Assembly (NCBI GenBank): GCA_029259935.1
Contig: JAJDEH010000300.1
Coordinates: 1 to 51,363 of the forward strand
DNA length: 51,363 bases
From: Planctomycetota bacterium
Lineage (GTDB): Bacteria; Planctomycetota; Planctomycetia; Pirellulales; Pirellulaceae
Direction of reading: 5' to 3'
Part shown: positions 17,725 through 27,656 of the stretch, one piece after another
Numbering within the stretch: the stretch's first letter is position 1
Layout of the letters: the number at the start of each line of letters is the position of its first letter
Program-made: the position numbers and the translations under genes
The notes under the pieces: generated by a model
What the model was told of the DNA's origin: nothing
Databases searched by the model: none
The model's input: the letters and a program-made list of their open reading frames with translations, nothing else

Positions 17725-19692
17725 ATGCGACAGGACCAGTTCTTAAACGTAATCGATCGCGACGAGGCCCAGCGACGGTTTCATGCGGCCATCGCGCTCG
17801 ACCCGCTGGGCGCGGAACTGGTCGCCTTGGACACTGCCTGGGGACGAGTTCTGTCCGAGGACGTGATTGCTCAGGTCGATGTTCCGTCGTTCGACCGCTC
17901 GAACCTCGACGGCTTCGCCATTCAGGCCGCCGATTCTTTCGGAGCGAAGGAAGAAGATCCGCGCCAGTTGCGGTTACTGCCCGAAGTGATATCGACCGCG
18001 GTCGTGCCGCAAACCGAGATCGAACCGGGCACCGCGATGGCGATCGCCACGGGTGGCATGCTGCCGCGCGGCGCGGATGCCGTCGTCATGGTGGAGCACG
18101 CCGACGCGGACGGCAATCAGGTCTTCGTTCGCAAAGCCGTGACGCCGGGATTCGGCGTATCGTTCGCGGGAACGGACATCGCTCGCGGCGAAACCGTCCT
18201 CCGTCGCGGCGAATTGCTGACCAGCCGGGAAACGGGCGTGCTGGCCGCGATCGGGGTCGCGAAGGTTGCCGTGTGGCGCAGGCCGCGCGTGGCGATCCTA
18301 TCCACCGGCGACGAAATGATCGCGCCTGGCGAAGAAATGAAACCGGGGCTCGTCTACGATTCCAATGCCCGCATCATCGCCGACGCGGTGCGTGAACTGG
18401 GCGGAGAGCCGCTGTGCATGGGCATCGTTCAAGACGATACGGATCAACTGCGCCAGCGGGTGAATGAAGCGATCGCCAAGGCGGACGTTGTGCTGTTATC
18501 GGGCGGCACCAGCAAGGGGCATGGTGACCTGTGCTATCGAGTCGTTAGTGAATTGAAGAATCCGGGAATCGTTGCCCACGGCGTCGCCCTCAAGCCCGGC
18601 AAACCGATCTGCCTGGCCGTCAGCGACGGCAAACCGATCGTGATCCTGCCAGGATTTCCCACGTCAGCAATTTTCACGTTTCACGAATTCGTCTCGCCGG
18701 TTATTCGTCGCCTGGGCGGTCGCCCGGCGGAAAGCCGTTCGACAACGCAAGCGCGGATGGCCGTGAAGGTGAACTCGGAGATTGGCCGCACCGAGTACTT
18801 GTTGGTCGGCCTCGTCGAATCCGCCCAGCCATCGACGGATGCAAACAAGACATCCGCCGCTGTTCCGCTGGTCGCCTATCCGATGGGCAAGGGCTCTGGT
18901 AGTGTCACGACCTTTAGCCGCGCGGACGGTTTCGTTACGATCGATCGCAATGAAGAAATCGTCGACGCGGAGGCGGTCGTCAATATTCAGTTGTTGGGAC
19001 GCGACATTCGCGTCGCGGATCTCGTCGTGATCGGCAGCCACTGTGTCGGCTTGGACTACTTGTTGAGCCAGTTGCAAGAGCAAGGATTTCATACGAAGTT
19101 CTTGATGGTCGGATCGACCGCCGGACTGGACGCGGCCAGGCGCGGCGAGTGCGATGTGGCGGGCATCCACCTGATGGATCCGAAAACAGGCCGCTATAAC
19201 TCGCCATTTCTTGACGATCGACTGACGCTCTTGCCAGGCTATGGTCGCGTGCAGGGCGTGGTCTTTCGTGCCGGCGACAAGCGATTCGAGGGCTGCGGCG
19301 CGGAACAAGCCATCACCACGGTGAAGGACGACAAGAATTGCATCATGGTCAATCGCAATCAAGGCAGCGGCACGCGCATCTTGATCGACCAATTGCTAGA
19401 GGGAACCAAGCCCGCCGGCTATGCGGTTCAAGCCAGCAACCACAATGCCGTCGCCGCGGCCGTAGCGCAAGGACGAGCCGACTGGGGGATTGCCATCGGC
19501 AGTCTCGTCGCCAGTTCGCAATTGTATCGGCAGTCTGAACTAGGCTTTCTGCCACTGACCGACGAACAGTATGACTTCGTCGTTCCGCAAGCGCGCGAGC
19601 ATCGTCCCGCCGTTCAAGCTTTTGAAGCTTTGCTTCGCGAGACCGAGACTCGAAACAAGCTGGCGGCCATGGGATTTAAACTACCGAATTGA
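17725..19692 (+). CDS. MoeA-like protein fused to a periplasmic-binding-like domain
   Basis: A 655-aa protein starting at ATG 17725, 13 bases after the first moeA; upstream extension overlaps moeA and is rejected. Residues 1-~425 are MoeA-like (SFDRSNLDGFAIQAAD, GMLPRGADAVVMVEHAD, STGDEMIAPGEE, LLSGGTSKGHGDL, ILPGFPTSAIFTFHEF). Residues ~435-655 form a substrate-binding-protein-like domain (VVIGSHCVGLDYLLSQL, VNRNQGSGTRILIDQLL, ASNHNAVAAAVAQGRADWGIAIG), the COG1910-type domain known in MoeA fusions from archaea and bacteria. The binding domain may sense molybdate or tungstate or a cofactor form. A cytoplasmic location is expected since no signal peptide is seen. Confidence 0.88.
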   Translation: MRQDQFLNVIDRDEAQRRFHAAIALDPLGAELVALDTAWGRVLSEDVIAQVDVPSFDRSNLDGFAIQAADSFGAKEEDPRQLRLLPEVISTAVVPQTEIEPGTAMAIATGGMLPRGADAVVMVEHADADGNQVFVRKAVTPGFGVSFAGTDIARGETVLRRGELLTSRETGVLAAIGVAKVAVWRRPRVAILSTGDEMIAPGEEMKPGLVYDSNARIIADAVRELGGEPLCMGIVQDDTDQLRQRVNEAIAKADVVLLSGGTSKGHGDLCYRVVSELKNPGIVAHGVALKPGKPICLAVSDGKPIVILPGFPTSAIFTFHEFVSPVIRRLGGRPAESRSTTQARMAVKVNSEIGRTEYLLVGLVESAQPSTDANKTSAAVPLVAYPMGKGSGSVTTFSRADGFVTIDRNEEIVDAEAVVNIQLLGRDIRVADLVVIGSHCVGLDYLLSQLQEQGFHTKFLMVGSTAGLDAARRGECDVAGIHLMDPKTGRYNSPFLDDRLTLLPGYGRVQGVVFRAGDKRFEGCGAEQAITTVKDDKNCIMVNRNQGSGTRILIDQLLEGTKPAGYAVQASNHNAVAAAVAQGRADWGIAIGSLVASSQLYRQSELGFLPLTDEQYDFVVPQAREHRPAVQAFEALLRETETRNKLAAMGFKLPN

Positions 19693-19717
19693 CAACAATT
19701 CTAAGAGTCGCGAAACG

Positions 19718-20527
19718 TCAGGGAGCGGGATCTTCCGTGATGATCTTGGCTTTGGGCAAGGCCCGCCTCAGCGCCGCCGCGCCGGCTGGTGTAACTCTCG
19801 TTGAATTCAAATGAACTAGTTTCAGTTCCTTTAGCTTGCTCAAATGTTCGATTGCTTCGTCGCCCACATTGGTGTTCGATAGCCCCAAGATCCGCAGCGA
19901 CGAAAACGATCCGAGCACTGCCGCGCCACCGTCATCGATCGCGCCGCCGGAGAGATTCAGTTCACGCAGAGTATGCGCGAGTGCCATATTCGCGGTCAGT
20001 GGCTGCATTCCTTTTTCAGAGATTTTGAAGCCACGTAGATCCAGTTTTTTTAGATGCTTGCAATGTGCCAAATGTTTCAGTCCACGCTCGGTAACTAACG
20101 TTCCCGCCAAGGCAAGTTCTTCTAATTCCTGCAACTCGGCAAGATGCACCATGCCTTGATCCGTGATTTTCTTGTCGTCCATGGCAAGGGATTTGAGGTG
20201 AGGGAATGATTTGATAACGGCCAGCGTTTGGTCCGTCACGGTCGGTTCCGTTACTTGGTTCGGGGCACCCACGACAAAGATCTCTTCCGTCACAAAAAGA
20301 AGTCCCTGCACTTGGCCGTCGACAACATGCACATAGCCACCAAGCTGTTTCACTAGAGCGATTGCCTCGGCATCGGTAAGCCGCTTGGCCGGCGTCGCGG
20401 AATCACGCGGTTTGTCACTTCCTCGGACCGCGGGCGTGTCCCGGGTAAAAACCATCAACAGAACCACCAGCAGGGGCAATTGCCAGCGGGCGTCATGTTG
20501 GTTGGACATTGTTCGTGGGTAGGACAT
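19718..20527 (-). CDS. Secreted leucine-rich-repeat protein
   Basis: A 269-aa protein with an N-terminal hydrophobic segment (LPLLVVLLMVFTRDTPA) acting as signal peptide; ATG 20509, six codons in, is an equally good start. From about residue 105 onward come ~24-residue leucine-rich repeats of the planctomycete type with the ITDQGMVHLAELQELEELAL pattern (T/KxxGLKHLxxLxxLxxLdL). The repeats continue almost to the C terminus. Such proteins are abundant in planctomycetes and presumed to bind proteins; no partner is suggested here. It converges with the MoeA fusion, 25 bases between stops. Confidence 0.75.
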   Translation of the reverse strand: MSYPRTMSNQHDARWQLPLLVVLLMVFTRDTPAVRGSDKPRDSATPAKRLTDAEAIALVKQLGGYVHVVDGQVQGLLFVTEEIFVVGAPNQVTEPTVTDQTLAVIKSFPHLKSLAMDDKKITDQGMVHLAELQELEELALAGTLVTERGLKHLAHCKHLKKLDLRGFKISEKGMQPLTANMALAHTLRELNLSGGAIDDGGAAVLGSFSSLRILGLSNTNVGDEAIEHLSKLKELKLVHLNSTRVTPAGAAALRRALPKAKIITEDPAP

Positions 20528-20836
20528 TGTTCTGGCCTCGATGAGTGAGTTGCCGCTTGTGCCTCTTTAGACTCGAAAAATCGCGTTGGAATCTCCGCTT
20601 TGCCTGTTTTCTGAGCCTAAAAGCTGGGCATCAACCAGGCTAGACGGTCCCCACTTTCTATCAGATTAGGCATCGTTGCGGCGGTTTTCCAGTCGTTTTG
20701 GCCCGTTCCAAAAAATCCTTTTTCATCGCGCGCAGGCTCGCCTCAAGATCTCGGTACTTATGGGCAAAGAGAAAGCGGCCTGACAAAGGGCCGCGAGGTT
20801 ACCAACTTTCAACCCACTTGCCCAAGGAGATCTACT
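20528..20836 (+). promoter_or_regulatory. Divergent promoter region with 5'-leader hairpin
   Basis: This 309-base gap lies between the LRR gene (minus) and the small secreted protein (plus). A GCGGCC (20775-20780) / GGCCGC (20789-20794) hairpin sits about 45 bases before the start codon and may be in the mRNA leader. A strong ribosome-binding site AAGGAG is at 20824-20829, 7 bases before ATG 20837. No clear -35/-10 hexamers were recognised. Confidence 0.4.
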
Positions 20837-21163
20837 ATGATCCGCACACTCTCAATTCTGCTCGTCGCCGCCATGGCCGTCACCTTCACCGCGAACTGCC
20901 AGGCTCAAGCCACGAATCAATTCACCGTGCAAGATCCCGACTACAACCCCAAGAATCCGGATGACGCTCTGGACGTGAGCAACTTCATCCAGTTCCAGGG
21001 AGGCTACGAGGTGAAATTCACGGGACGACGGGCGACCTATACGATGGCCAATGACGCCATCTTGAATAAACTCGTGGAAGCCTGCCGGCGGGGAGCCAAG
21101 CGAGTCGTGATTGCCTACGTCAAAGTCAACGGAAAACGAGTCATCCGAGGCGTGGCCTTTTAG
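20837..21163 (+). CDS. Small secreted protein of unknown function
   Basis: A 108-aa protein with a clear signal peptide (MIRTLSILLVAAMAVTFTANCQAQA) whose cleavage after AQA leaves ~84 mature residues. The mature part is basic toward the end (RRGAKRVVIAYVKVNGKRVI) and looks like a small mixed alpha/beta domain. It has the best ribosome-binding site in its neighbourhood, its own leader hairpin and a strong downstream terminator, so it is probably an independent, well-expressed gene. I do not recognise the family. Confidence 0.75.
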   Translation: MIRTLSILLVAAMAVTFTANCQAQATNQFTVQDPDYNPKNPDDALDVSNFIQFQGGYEVKFTGRRATYTMANDAILNKLVEACRRGAKRVVIAYVKVNGKRVIRGVAF

Positions 21164-21182
21164 GTTGATTGGAATTCTCGCA

Positions 21183-21216
21183 AGCCTCGTACCGTGATTC
21201 GGTGCGGGGCTTTTTT
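21183..21216 (+). terminator. Rho-independent terminator after the small secreted protein
   Basis: A 12-base stem AGCCTCGTACCG (21183-21194) pairs with CGGTGCGGGGCT (21200-21211) using two G-T wobbles, with loop TGATT, and is followed directly by a run of T. It lies 20 bases after the stop codon. It also separates the gene from the convergent DUF1501 gene. Confidence 0.88.
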
Positions 21217-21250
21217 GTGTCGCGAAATTCGGAATCCGCTCGTCGACGGG

Positions 21251-22720
21251 TTACGACCGTTCGAGTACGCCCTTCACGATCTTGCCCGGCTGGCCGTCAA
21301 GAAGAGTCAATTCGCGGTTGTCACGTTTGTACACGAGCTTGTCGGGATCCAGGCCAAACAGGTGCAATAGCGTGGCGTGATAGTCGTAATGGTTGACCAC
21401 GTTCTCGACGGCCTTATGGCCAAACTCGTCCGTCGCGCCGTATGTCGCCCCGCGTTTGAATCCACCGCCGGCGACCCACATGCTGAAGCCGTGAGTATTG
21501 TGGTCGCGGCCGATATTCTTCTCGTTCTGCACAACCGGCAGGCGTCCCATCTCGCCGCCCCAATGGACAATCGTCGAATCGAGCAACCCGCGTTGGCGCA
21601 GATCGCGAACCAATGCGGCCGATGGCTTATCGACTTTCTTACACGACGTCGGCAGACTTTTGCGAATGCCGCCGTGATGATCCCAGAACTGATTTTGAGT
21701 GAAGACCTGGACGAAGCGGACGCCCCGTTCGATGAGCCTGCGGGCCAGCAAACAACGGCTGCCGAAATCGGCCGTCGTCGGATCGTCCATGCCGTATAGT
21801 TTCTGCGTTGCCGCGGTCTCTTGAGAAAGATCGAGCGCATCGGCAGCGGCCGTTTGCATCCGTGCGGCCAATTCATAACTGGCGATGCGGGCCTGCAAAT
21901 CGAGATAGCCGGGCCGCTGCTGGAGGTGACGCGCGTTGATACGGCTCAGGTAGTCCAGCGCCCGCCGCTGCGGCTCGCCTTGCAAGAAAGCGGGAGCATC
22001 CAGGTTGAGGATCCGCGGTTCGCGGGGCCGGATCACGGTTCCTTGGTAGAGAGCCGGCAGGTAGCCATTCGACCAATTCTCGACACCCAGCACCGGCAAC
22101 TGGCCCGGATCGATCAGCGCCATGTACGCGGGCAGATCCTGTGTCTCGGCCCCCAAGCCATAGGTCAGCCAACTGCCAAGCACCGGCCGTCCCGACAGAA
22201 TGCGGCCGCTGTTGAGTGCTTGAATTGACTGGCCATGGTTATTCACGCCGGTGTGCATCGACCGAATGACGGTAACTTCGTCGGCGACGTCGCCCAGATG
22301 GGGCACCAGTTCCGAAAGTTCCGTTCCGCACTCGCCACGTTTGCTGAACTTCCAAGGGCTGGCCAGCACCTTGGAACTAGCTTGAGCCGCGTTGTCGTAC
22401 TTCACCTTGCCGGGAAAACTCTTGCCGTCCCACTTCTTCATCGCCGGCTTGGGATCAAATAGGTCGAGGTGGCTCGGCCCGCCCTGCATCCACAACGAGA
22501 TCATCGCCTTGGCTTGCGGCTCTTGTGGCGGTGGTTTTGGAGTCAGGTCGAATGTTTTGGGCACCAAATCCGGCTTGGACGGTTCCGCCAGCAAGTTCTC
22601 CTGTTTCAACAGCCACGCCAGCGCCACACCGCCCACCTGCAACGCACTGGAAGCCAAAAAGTGCCGCCGCGATGAATCGCAGGTGTGGCATTGGTTAGAG
22701 TCGGAGTTACTAGGTGACAT
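21251..22720 (-). CDS. DUF1501 family protein (Tat-exported, sulfatase-like)
   Basis: A 489-aa full-length member. The N terminus carries a twin-arginine signal (SRRHFLASSALQVGGVALAW) behind a CHTC pair. Family motifs are MISLWMQGGPSHLDLFDPKP, the HTGVNNHG and GSWLTYGLGAE blocks, SRCLLARRLIERGVRFVQVF and GRDHNTHGFSMWVAGGGFK. It is the downstream partner of the DUF1549/DUF1553 gene (25 bases apart, same strand), the standard planctomycete pairing. The fold is related to alkaline-phosphatase/sulfatase enzymes, but activity is not established. Confidence 0.93.
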   Translation of the reverse strand: MSPSNSDSNQCHTCDSSRRHFLASSALQVGGVALAWLLKQENLLAEPSKPDLVPKTFDLTPKPPPQEPQAKAMISLWMQGGPSHLDLFDPKPAMKKWDGKSFPGKVKYDNAAQASSKVLASPWKFSKRGECGTELSELVPHLGDVADEVTVIRSMHTGVNNHGQSIQALNSGRILSGRPVLGSWLTYGLGAETQDLPAYMALIDPGQLPVLGVENWSNGYLPALYQGTVIRPREPRILNLDAPAFLQGEPQRRALDYLSRINARHLQQRPGYLDLQARIASYELAARMQTAAADALDLSQETAATQKLYGMDDPTTADFGSRCLLARRLIERGVRFVQVFTQNQFWDHHGGIRKSLPTSCKKVDKPSAALVRDLRQRGLLDSTIVHWGGEMGRLPVVQNEKNIGRDHNTHGFSMWVAGGGFKRGATYGATDEFGHKAVENVVNHYDYHATLLHLFGLDPDKLVYKRDNRELTLLDGQPGKIVKGVLERS

Positions 22721-22745
22721 GGCGCTCGATCCACGTTTGTTTCAT

Positions 22746-25394
22746 TTAGTCGACGTACAAGAACTCATTGGAGCTGATCAGGATCTGGCAAAAGCTGGCC
22801 AGCGCTTGCGTCTTCGGATTCAACAGACCGGGCTGATAAAGATTCTTGTCCACCGATTTGTTTGCTTTCCGCTGCTCCTTGTTCGCCTCGAAATAGGCCG
22901 TCTGTTCAGCGAGGAAAGCGTTGGCCTCGGCAACCTGTTCGGCGGTCGGCGGTTGATGAAATGCCAGCCGCCAAGCGCGCTCCATGCTCGCCTGACCGTC
23001 ATCTCCCGCTTCTTGCTGGACGCGTTTCGCGAAGTGTTCGGCCTGTTCAAGTACGAAATCGTTATTCATCAGCAGCAGCGACTGCGGAGCAACCGTCGAC
23101 GAGGCGCGCGATTCGCAGTTCGGATCCATGCGCGGCAAGTCGAAAGTATCGAGCATCGCCAGTGGCCGGCTGCGCCGCGCTTGAACGTATACACTACGTC
23201 GAAACTCTTCGCCCTTCAGCGGGATGATCGGTCCCGGCCGACCGGCGTTGAGATTCTCGATGCCAACCACATATTGTCCGACGCGATCGGACATGACCGG
23301 CACTGGTTCGCCAAACGGTTTGAGGTTCAACTTGCCGCTCACCGCCAAAATCGCGTCGCGGACCACCTCGGCCTCGAGCCTTCGCAGACGCATGCCGCCG
23401 TACAATGTGTTGTCGGGATCCATCTCGTCCTGGGCCGCGTCGTTTCGCAACTGCTGCCGATACGCAGTCGAGGTCATTAGCAGTTTATGGAATCGTTTTA
23501 GCTTCCAGCCGCCCGCGGCTAACTCACTGGCCAACCAGTCGAGCAGTTCGGGATGCGTGGGACGCGCTCCCAAGGCGCCGAAGTCGCCCGGCGTGGCAAC
23601 AATTCCCCGTCCAAAGTGATGTAACCAAAAACGATTGACGAGTACGCGAGCAGTCAAGGGATGCTTGCCATCGGTCAGCCGCTTCGCGTAGGCGAGTCGC
23701 CGCCCGCTTGTCGCGAGTGATTCATCATTGTGCGGCAACCGCCGTTCGGAAGACTCGTCGCATAGAACCGTCAGCCCCGCCGGTTCGAGTTCCTCGCGCG
23801 GCTGAGTAGGATCACCGCGATAGAACAATGCGGTCGCTGGGACTTTGCCGGGAACCTCGCTTAGCGCCCGAACGTACTGCTTGAGCGGTTTCGTCTTGCG
23901 GATCGCGGCCGCCTTGTCCGCAATCTTCTTTACTTCTTCGGCGGCCTTGCGGTCGTACAATCGCAATTGCCCAACGCGAATATTCACGCTGGGGAATTTC
24001 TTTAGCAAAGCCAGATGCTCCTTGGTCCGTTCTTTTTCAGCCGTTTCATAGGCGGTTCGCGCCTCACCGCGAACGTCCTCGGGCAACTTGGCCAACTCCC
24101 GCTCGAAAACCTTCGCCACGGCCTCGTCTTGTTTCTTGGTTCGCTGTTGGTCGATCTTCCGCGCCTCGGCTTCAATTTCATCGGCCCGCTTACGATGCTC
24201 GTCGGTGTACAGCGAAACAAGCCGCGCATTGGGAACTCGCCAATTCTTCCAGTCGAAGGCGGGCTCGAAAATAGCGCGGAAGTGATAGTAATCGGTTTGT
24301 GGAATGGGGTCGTAACGATGATCGTGGCATTGGGCACAACCAACCGTTAAACCCAGCAGCGACGTCGACACAATTTGAATCGTGTTAGCGACAACTTCAT
24401 TGCGGGCCGCGGTTTGCTCGACGCCCTTCTCACCGGTTCCGTCGGCGGCCATTCGCAAGAACCCGGTCGCGATCAGCTTCTCCGCGTCAGCGGGCGCAAG
24501 ATTCTTATACGGCTGCGCGACCATCTCGTCGCCGGCCAACTGTTCTTGGATGAACTGGTCGAGTGGCTTGTCGGCGTTGAACGAGCGAATGACATAGTCT
24601 CGATATTTGTACGCCCATTTACGAACCGGGTCGACTTCCGTGTATCCCTCGGAATCGGCGTAGCCTGCCACGTCTAGCCAATGCCGTCCCCACCGCTCGC
24701 CATACCGTGGGGAATCGAGCAGTCGATCGATCAACTTCTCCCATGCGCTTGGCGATTCATCGGCAATAAAAGCCTCGACCTCCTCCGGAGTCGGTGGCAG
24801 GCCGGTCAGATCGAAGCAGGCCCGACGAATCAGCGTCCGCTTGTTCGCTTCCGGAGAAAACGACAGCCCTTTGGCTGCTAGTTTTTCCAGTAGGAATGCG
24901 TCGACCGGGCTTTTTACAAGTTCCGGCTGCTTGACCGCGGGCACGGCCGGCCGACGAATCGGTTGAAACGACCAGAAGGCGCGCTCCTCTTGGGTAATGA
25001 TCGGACCGTCGATCGTTTCCGGCTCGGGACGCGCCGTTTTCGCTCCCTCGGCAATCCAACGTTGCAACCTTTCAATCTCGCTCGCCGACAGCTTGATATC
25101 GCCCGGCGGCATTTCTCCGGCGACGATCCGCTCGAGCAGCAAACTTTCGTCCGGTTTGCCGGGAACGAGTACCGGCCCCGAATCGCCCCCCTTCACCAGC
25201 AACCGTCGCAGGCGAACATCCAGATTCCCTTCCATCTCTCCCGCTTCGCCATGACACTGAAAGCAATGCGCCTTGAGGATCGACCGAACATGCTTTTCAA
25301 AAACGAGATTCCCTTGGGTGGCGGCTTCATCGGCGAAGAGCGAATTGACGCCGAACAGCAGCAGCGCGAAAATATTGACACTCGATTGCTTCAC
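22746..25394 (-). CDS. PSCyt1/DUF1549/DUF1553 secreted cytochrome-like protein
   Basis: An 882-aa protein with signal peptide (MKQSSVNIFALLLFGVNSLFA). Next comes a planctomycete cytochrome C domain (PSCyt1) with one heme motif CFQCHG (Cys44, Cys47, His48) and PDESLLLERIVAGEMPPGD. DUF1549 follows (DLTGLPPTPEEVEAFIAD, YGERWGRHWLDVAGYADSEG, VGCAQCHDHRYDPI). DUF1553 fills the C-terminal half (LLMTSTAYRQ, LRRLEAEVVRDAIL, FDLPRMDPNCESRASS). It sits upstream of the DUF1501 gene, probably as one transcript. A role in surface polysaccharide or electron transfer chemistry has been suggested for such pairs; the reaction is unknown. Confidence 0.93.
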   Translation of the reverse strand: MKQSSVNIFALLLFGVNSLFADEAATQGNLVFEKHVRSILKAHCFQCHGEAGEMEGNLDVRLRRLLVKGGDSGPVLVPGKPDESLLLERIVAGEMPPGDIKLSASEIERLQRWIAEGAKTARPEPETIDGPIITQEERAFWSFQPIRRPAVPAVKQPELVKSPVDAFLLEKLAAKGLSFSPEANKRTLIRRACFDLTGLPPTPEEVEAFIADESPSAWEKLIDRLLDSPRYGERWGRHWLDVAGYADSEGYTEVDPVRKWAYKYRDYVIRSFNADKPLDQFIQEQLAGDEMVAQPYKNLAPADAEKLIATGFLRMAADGTGEKGVEQTAARNEVVANTIQIVSTSLLGLTVGCAQCHDHRYDPIPQTDYYHFRAIFEPAFDWKNWRVPNARLVSLYTDEHRKRADEIEAEARKIDQQRTKKQDEAVAKVFERELAKLPEDVRGEARTAYETAEKERTKEHLALLKKFPSVNIRVGQLRLYDRKAAEEVKKIADKAAAIRKTKPLKQYVRALSEVPGKVPATALFYRGDPTQPREELEPAGLTVLCDESSERRLPHNDESLATSGRRLAYAKRLTDGKHPLTARVLVNRFWLHHFGRGIVATPGDFGALGARPTHPELLDWLASELAAGGWKLKRFHKLLMTSTAYRQQLRNDAAQDEMDPDNTLYGGMRLRRLEAEVVRDAILAVSGKLNLKPFGEPVPVMSDRVGQYVVGIENLNAGRPGPIIPLKGEEFRRSVYVQARRSRPLAMLDTFDLPRMDPNCESRASSTVAPQSLLLMNNDFVLEQAEHFAKRVQQEAGDDGQASMERAWRLAFHQPPTAEQVAEANAFLAEQTAYFEANKEQRKANKSVDKNLYQPGLLNPKTQALASFCQILISSNEFLYVD

Positions 25395-25614
25395 GGCTCA
25401 AGTTCCGAATGGTGGGACCGCCCGGCCAGGCGGCGGGAATCTTGGTAAAATTTGGCGAGATCCTTATTATCCTCTCCTTGCACTCGCTAATTCAAGTGGG
25501 ATCTTGTTCCGTGCGAGGCCAGATTTTCTGGCCCGACCAATAATTGCCTTAAAGCAAGGGATCATGCCGCAATTTCCAGGGCCGATCGTGGGCCACCACG
25601 CGGTCGAATCGCAA

Positions 25615-27432
25615 TTAGACCGACTCGGCGAATGCCGCCAGGTCAGTCTCGATGCCGCGGATCAGTTCGTCCGTCCGGGCGCGTACTTGCTCCAGGCCAG
25701 CTTCACCCGGCGGTACGTACATCAGCGAATAAAACTTGACCTTGGGCTCGGTGCCCGAAGGACGCACGGCGACATAACTGCCTGTTTCGCTTAAATCAAA
25801 GATCAGCATGTTGCCCACCGGAGCGTCCAGCGGGCGGTTGCCGTCAGGGCTGAGGATCGTCTGATTTTGAAAATCGCGGACACATTCTACCTGGACGCCG
25901 CCCAACGTGGCTGGCGGATCGGTGCGAAACTTCTCCATGAGCGTTTTCATCCGCTGCATGCCGTCCGAACCCTCCATGCGGACGTTCAGCAAATGCTCGG
26001 CATGGTATCCGTGTTGGCGATAAAGTTCGTCAAGCTTTTGGTGCGGCGACTTGCCTTCCGATTTGCACTTCGCGGCCACCTCCGCCATCAGCATGCACGC
26101 CACCGCGCCATCTTTGTCACGGGCGTATTGCCCGACCAAGTAGCCGTGCGATTCCTCGGCGGCGAACACGAACTTGTCGGTGCCAACTTGGTCAATAATT
26201 TCGACGATCCACTTATATCCCACATGAACGTTGCCCAGGCACTTCACGCCGTACGACTCGGCGATACGTCGCACCAGGTCACTTGTCACCAGGGTTTTGA
26301 CGACATAGTGATCGGCCGACAGAGTGCCGGCCGCCTGTCGCATCGAAAGAACATAGTCGGCCAGCAATGCGCCGAGTTGATTGCCGTTAAAGGTCTTCCA
26401 TTCCGCGCCCGCTTGCGTGTTGAGCCGTGCCGCCGCGCCCATCCGGTCGCAATCGGGATCGGTGGCCAAAATTAGATCCGCGCCCGTTTGCTCAGCCCGC
26501 TCGATGATCGGAACAAATACTTCCGGGTTTTCCGGATTGGATACGTGGCCGGCCACGTTCGGGAAATCGCCATTGGGCTGGCGATGCAGTTCGAAGATTT
26601 CGACCTCTTGAAAACCCGCGCCGTGCAAAGCGGGCCGCACCGAGGATTCGCCGACACCATGCAGCGGCGAATAGACGACGCTCAATTCTCGTGGTCCAGG
26701 ATAACTTTGCTCCGTCACTTCGCGGATATAAGCGGTGTCGATTTCTTCGGTGCAAGCAACCACTTGGCCATCCTCGACCGCTTGGTCAAAATCCGCGACG
26801 GTGATTTCCGCCACTCGGCCGACGCGGTCAATCACGCCCTTGTCGTGGGGCGGGACAAGCTGGCCGCCATTGGATCCATACACTTTGACGGCATTGTCAC
26901 TGGGCGGATTATGACTGGCGGTTACCATGATGCCGCAAGTGCAGGCTTTGAACCGCACCAAATAAGAAAGCTCCGGAGTACTGCGATAATCGTCCAGAAA
27001 AAAGACCTTCAACCCGTTGCCGACCATGATCGAGGCACACAATTCGGCGAAGTGCCGTGAACGATGGCGAGTATCGTAGGCAATCGCGCAGGAAAGCTCG
27101 CCCGCATGGGTCTCCTTCATATAATCGGCCAGCCCCTGGGCGCTCTCGCCAATCGTCCGGTCGTTGATCGCATTCGATCCGATCGGGTACATACGCCCGC
27201 GCCGCCCGCCAGTTCCGAACGGAATCACGGTCCAAAACGCATCGTCAAGCTGCTGCCATTTGCCCTCGGCCAAGTGCTCGGCAACCTGCGGAGCGTACCG
27301 TGAATAGCGGGGTTCGGTCAGCCATTTGCGGATGTTTTCCACCGCGCCGGCCGACAATTTCCCCGCGCCCGCCCCAGTTTCAAGTTGCGACAACGAAGTG
27401 TCCAAATCTATGTGCGTAACCGAGTCGGGCAT
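25615..27432 (-). CDS. Phosphoglucomutase/phosphomannomutase (alpha-D-phosphohexomutase, long form)
   Basis: A 605-aa cytoplasmic enzyme of the PgcA-like phosphohexomutase branch that interconverts hexose 1- and 6-phosphates. The phosphoserine loop is GIMVTASHNPPSDNAVKVYG; the metal loop is ATDPDCDRMGAA; the sugar loop holds VFAAEESHGYLVG; the phosphate-binding loop is VRPSGTEPKVKFY. The start is taken at ATG 27432, since AAAGGATG lies just before it; an in-frame ATG nine codons upstream has no such site. It is divergent from a second, shorter phosphohexomutase at 27657. Confidence 0.92.
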   Translation of the reverse strand: MPDSVTHIDLDTSLSQLETGAGAGKLSAGAVENIRKWLTEPRYSRYAPQVAEHLAEGKWQQLDDAFWTVIPFGTGGRRGRMYPIGSNAINDRTIGESAQGLADYMKETHAGELSCAIAYDTRHRSRHFAELCASIMVGNGLKVFFLDDYRSTPELSYLVRFKACTCGIMVTASHNPPSDNAVKVYGSNGGQLVPPHDKGVIDRVGRVAEITVADFDQAVEDGQVVACTEEIDTAYIREVTEQSYPGPRELSVVYSPLHGVGESSVRPALHGAGFQEVEIFELHRQPNGDFPNVAGHVSNPENPEVFVPIIERAEQTGADLILATDPDCDRMGAAARLNTQAGAEWKTFNGNQLGALLADYVLSMRQAAGTLSADHYVVKTLVTSDLVRRIAESYGVKCLGNVHVGYKWIVEIIDQVGTDKFVFAAEESHGYLVGQYARDKDGAVACMLMAEVAAKCKSEGKSPHQKLDELYRQHGYHAEHLLNVRMEGSDGMQRMKTLMEKFRTDPPATLGGVQVECVRDFQNQTILSPDGNRPLDAPVGNMLIFDLSETGSYVAVRPSGTEPKVKFYSLMYVPPGEAGLEQVRARTDELIRGIETDLAAFAESV

Positions 27433-27656
27433 GAGAAAAACATCCTTTCGTCGCCACAATCGAACCTAGCTGGGGACCGGCAAGTGCTGGGAATTCTACG
27501 ATGCCATGCCGCTTCGTATCAACCAGCCTCACGGGGGCATCCGTGCCGGCACCGGCGGGCAAACGGGATCCGCAACGGAAGTCAGGCTAGCGGAGTTCAG
27601 CGGGCTGCCGATATATTCAGGCGCAGTTTCTCGTAGCAAGCGGAGTCATATCCAAC

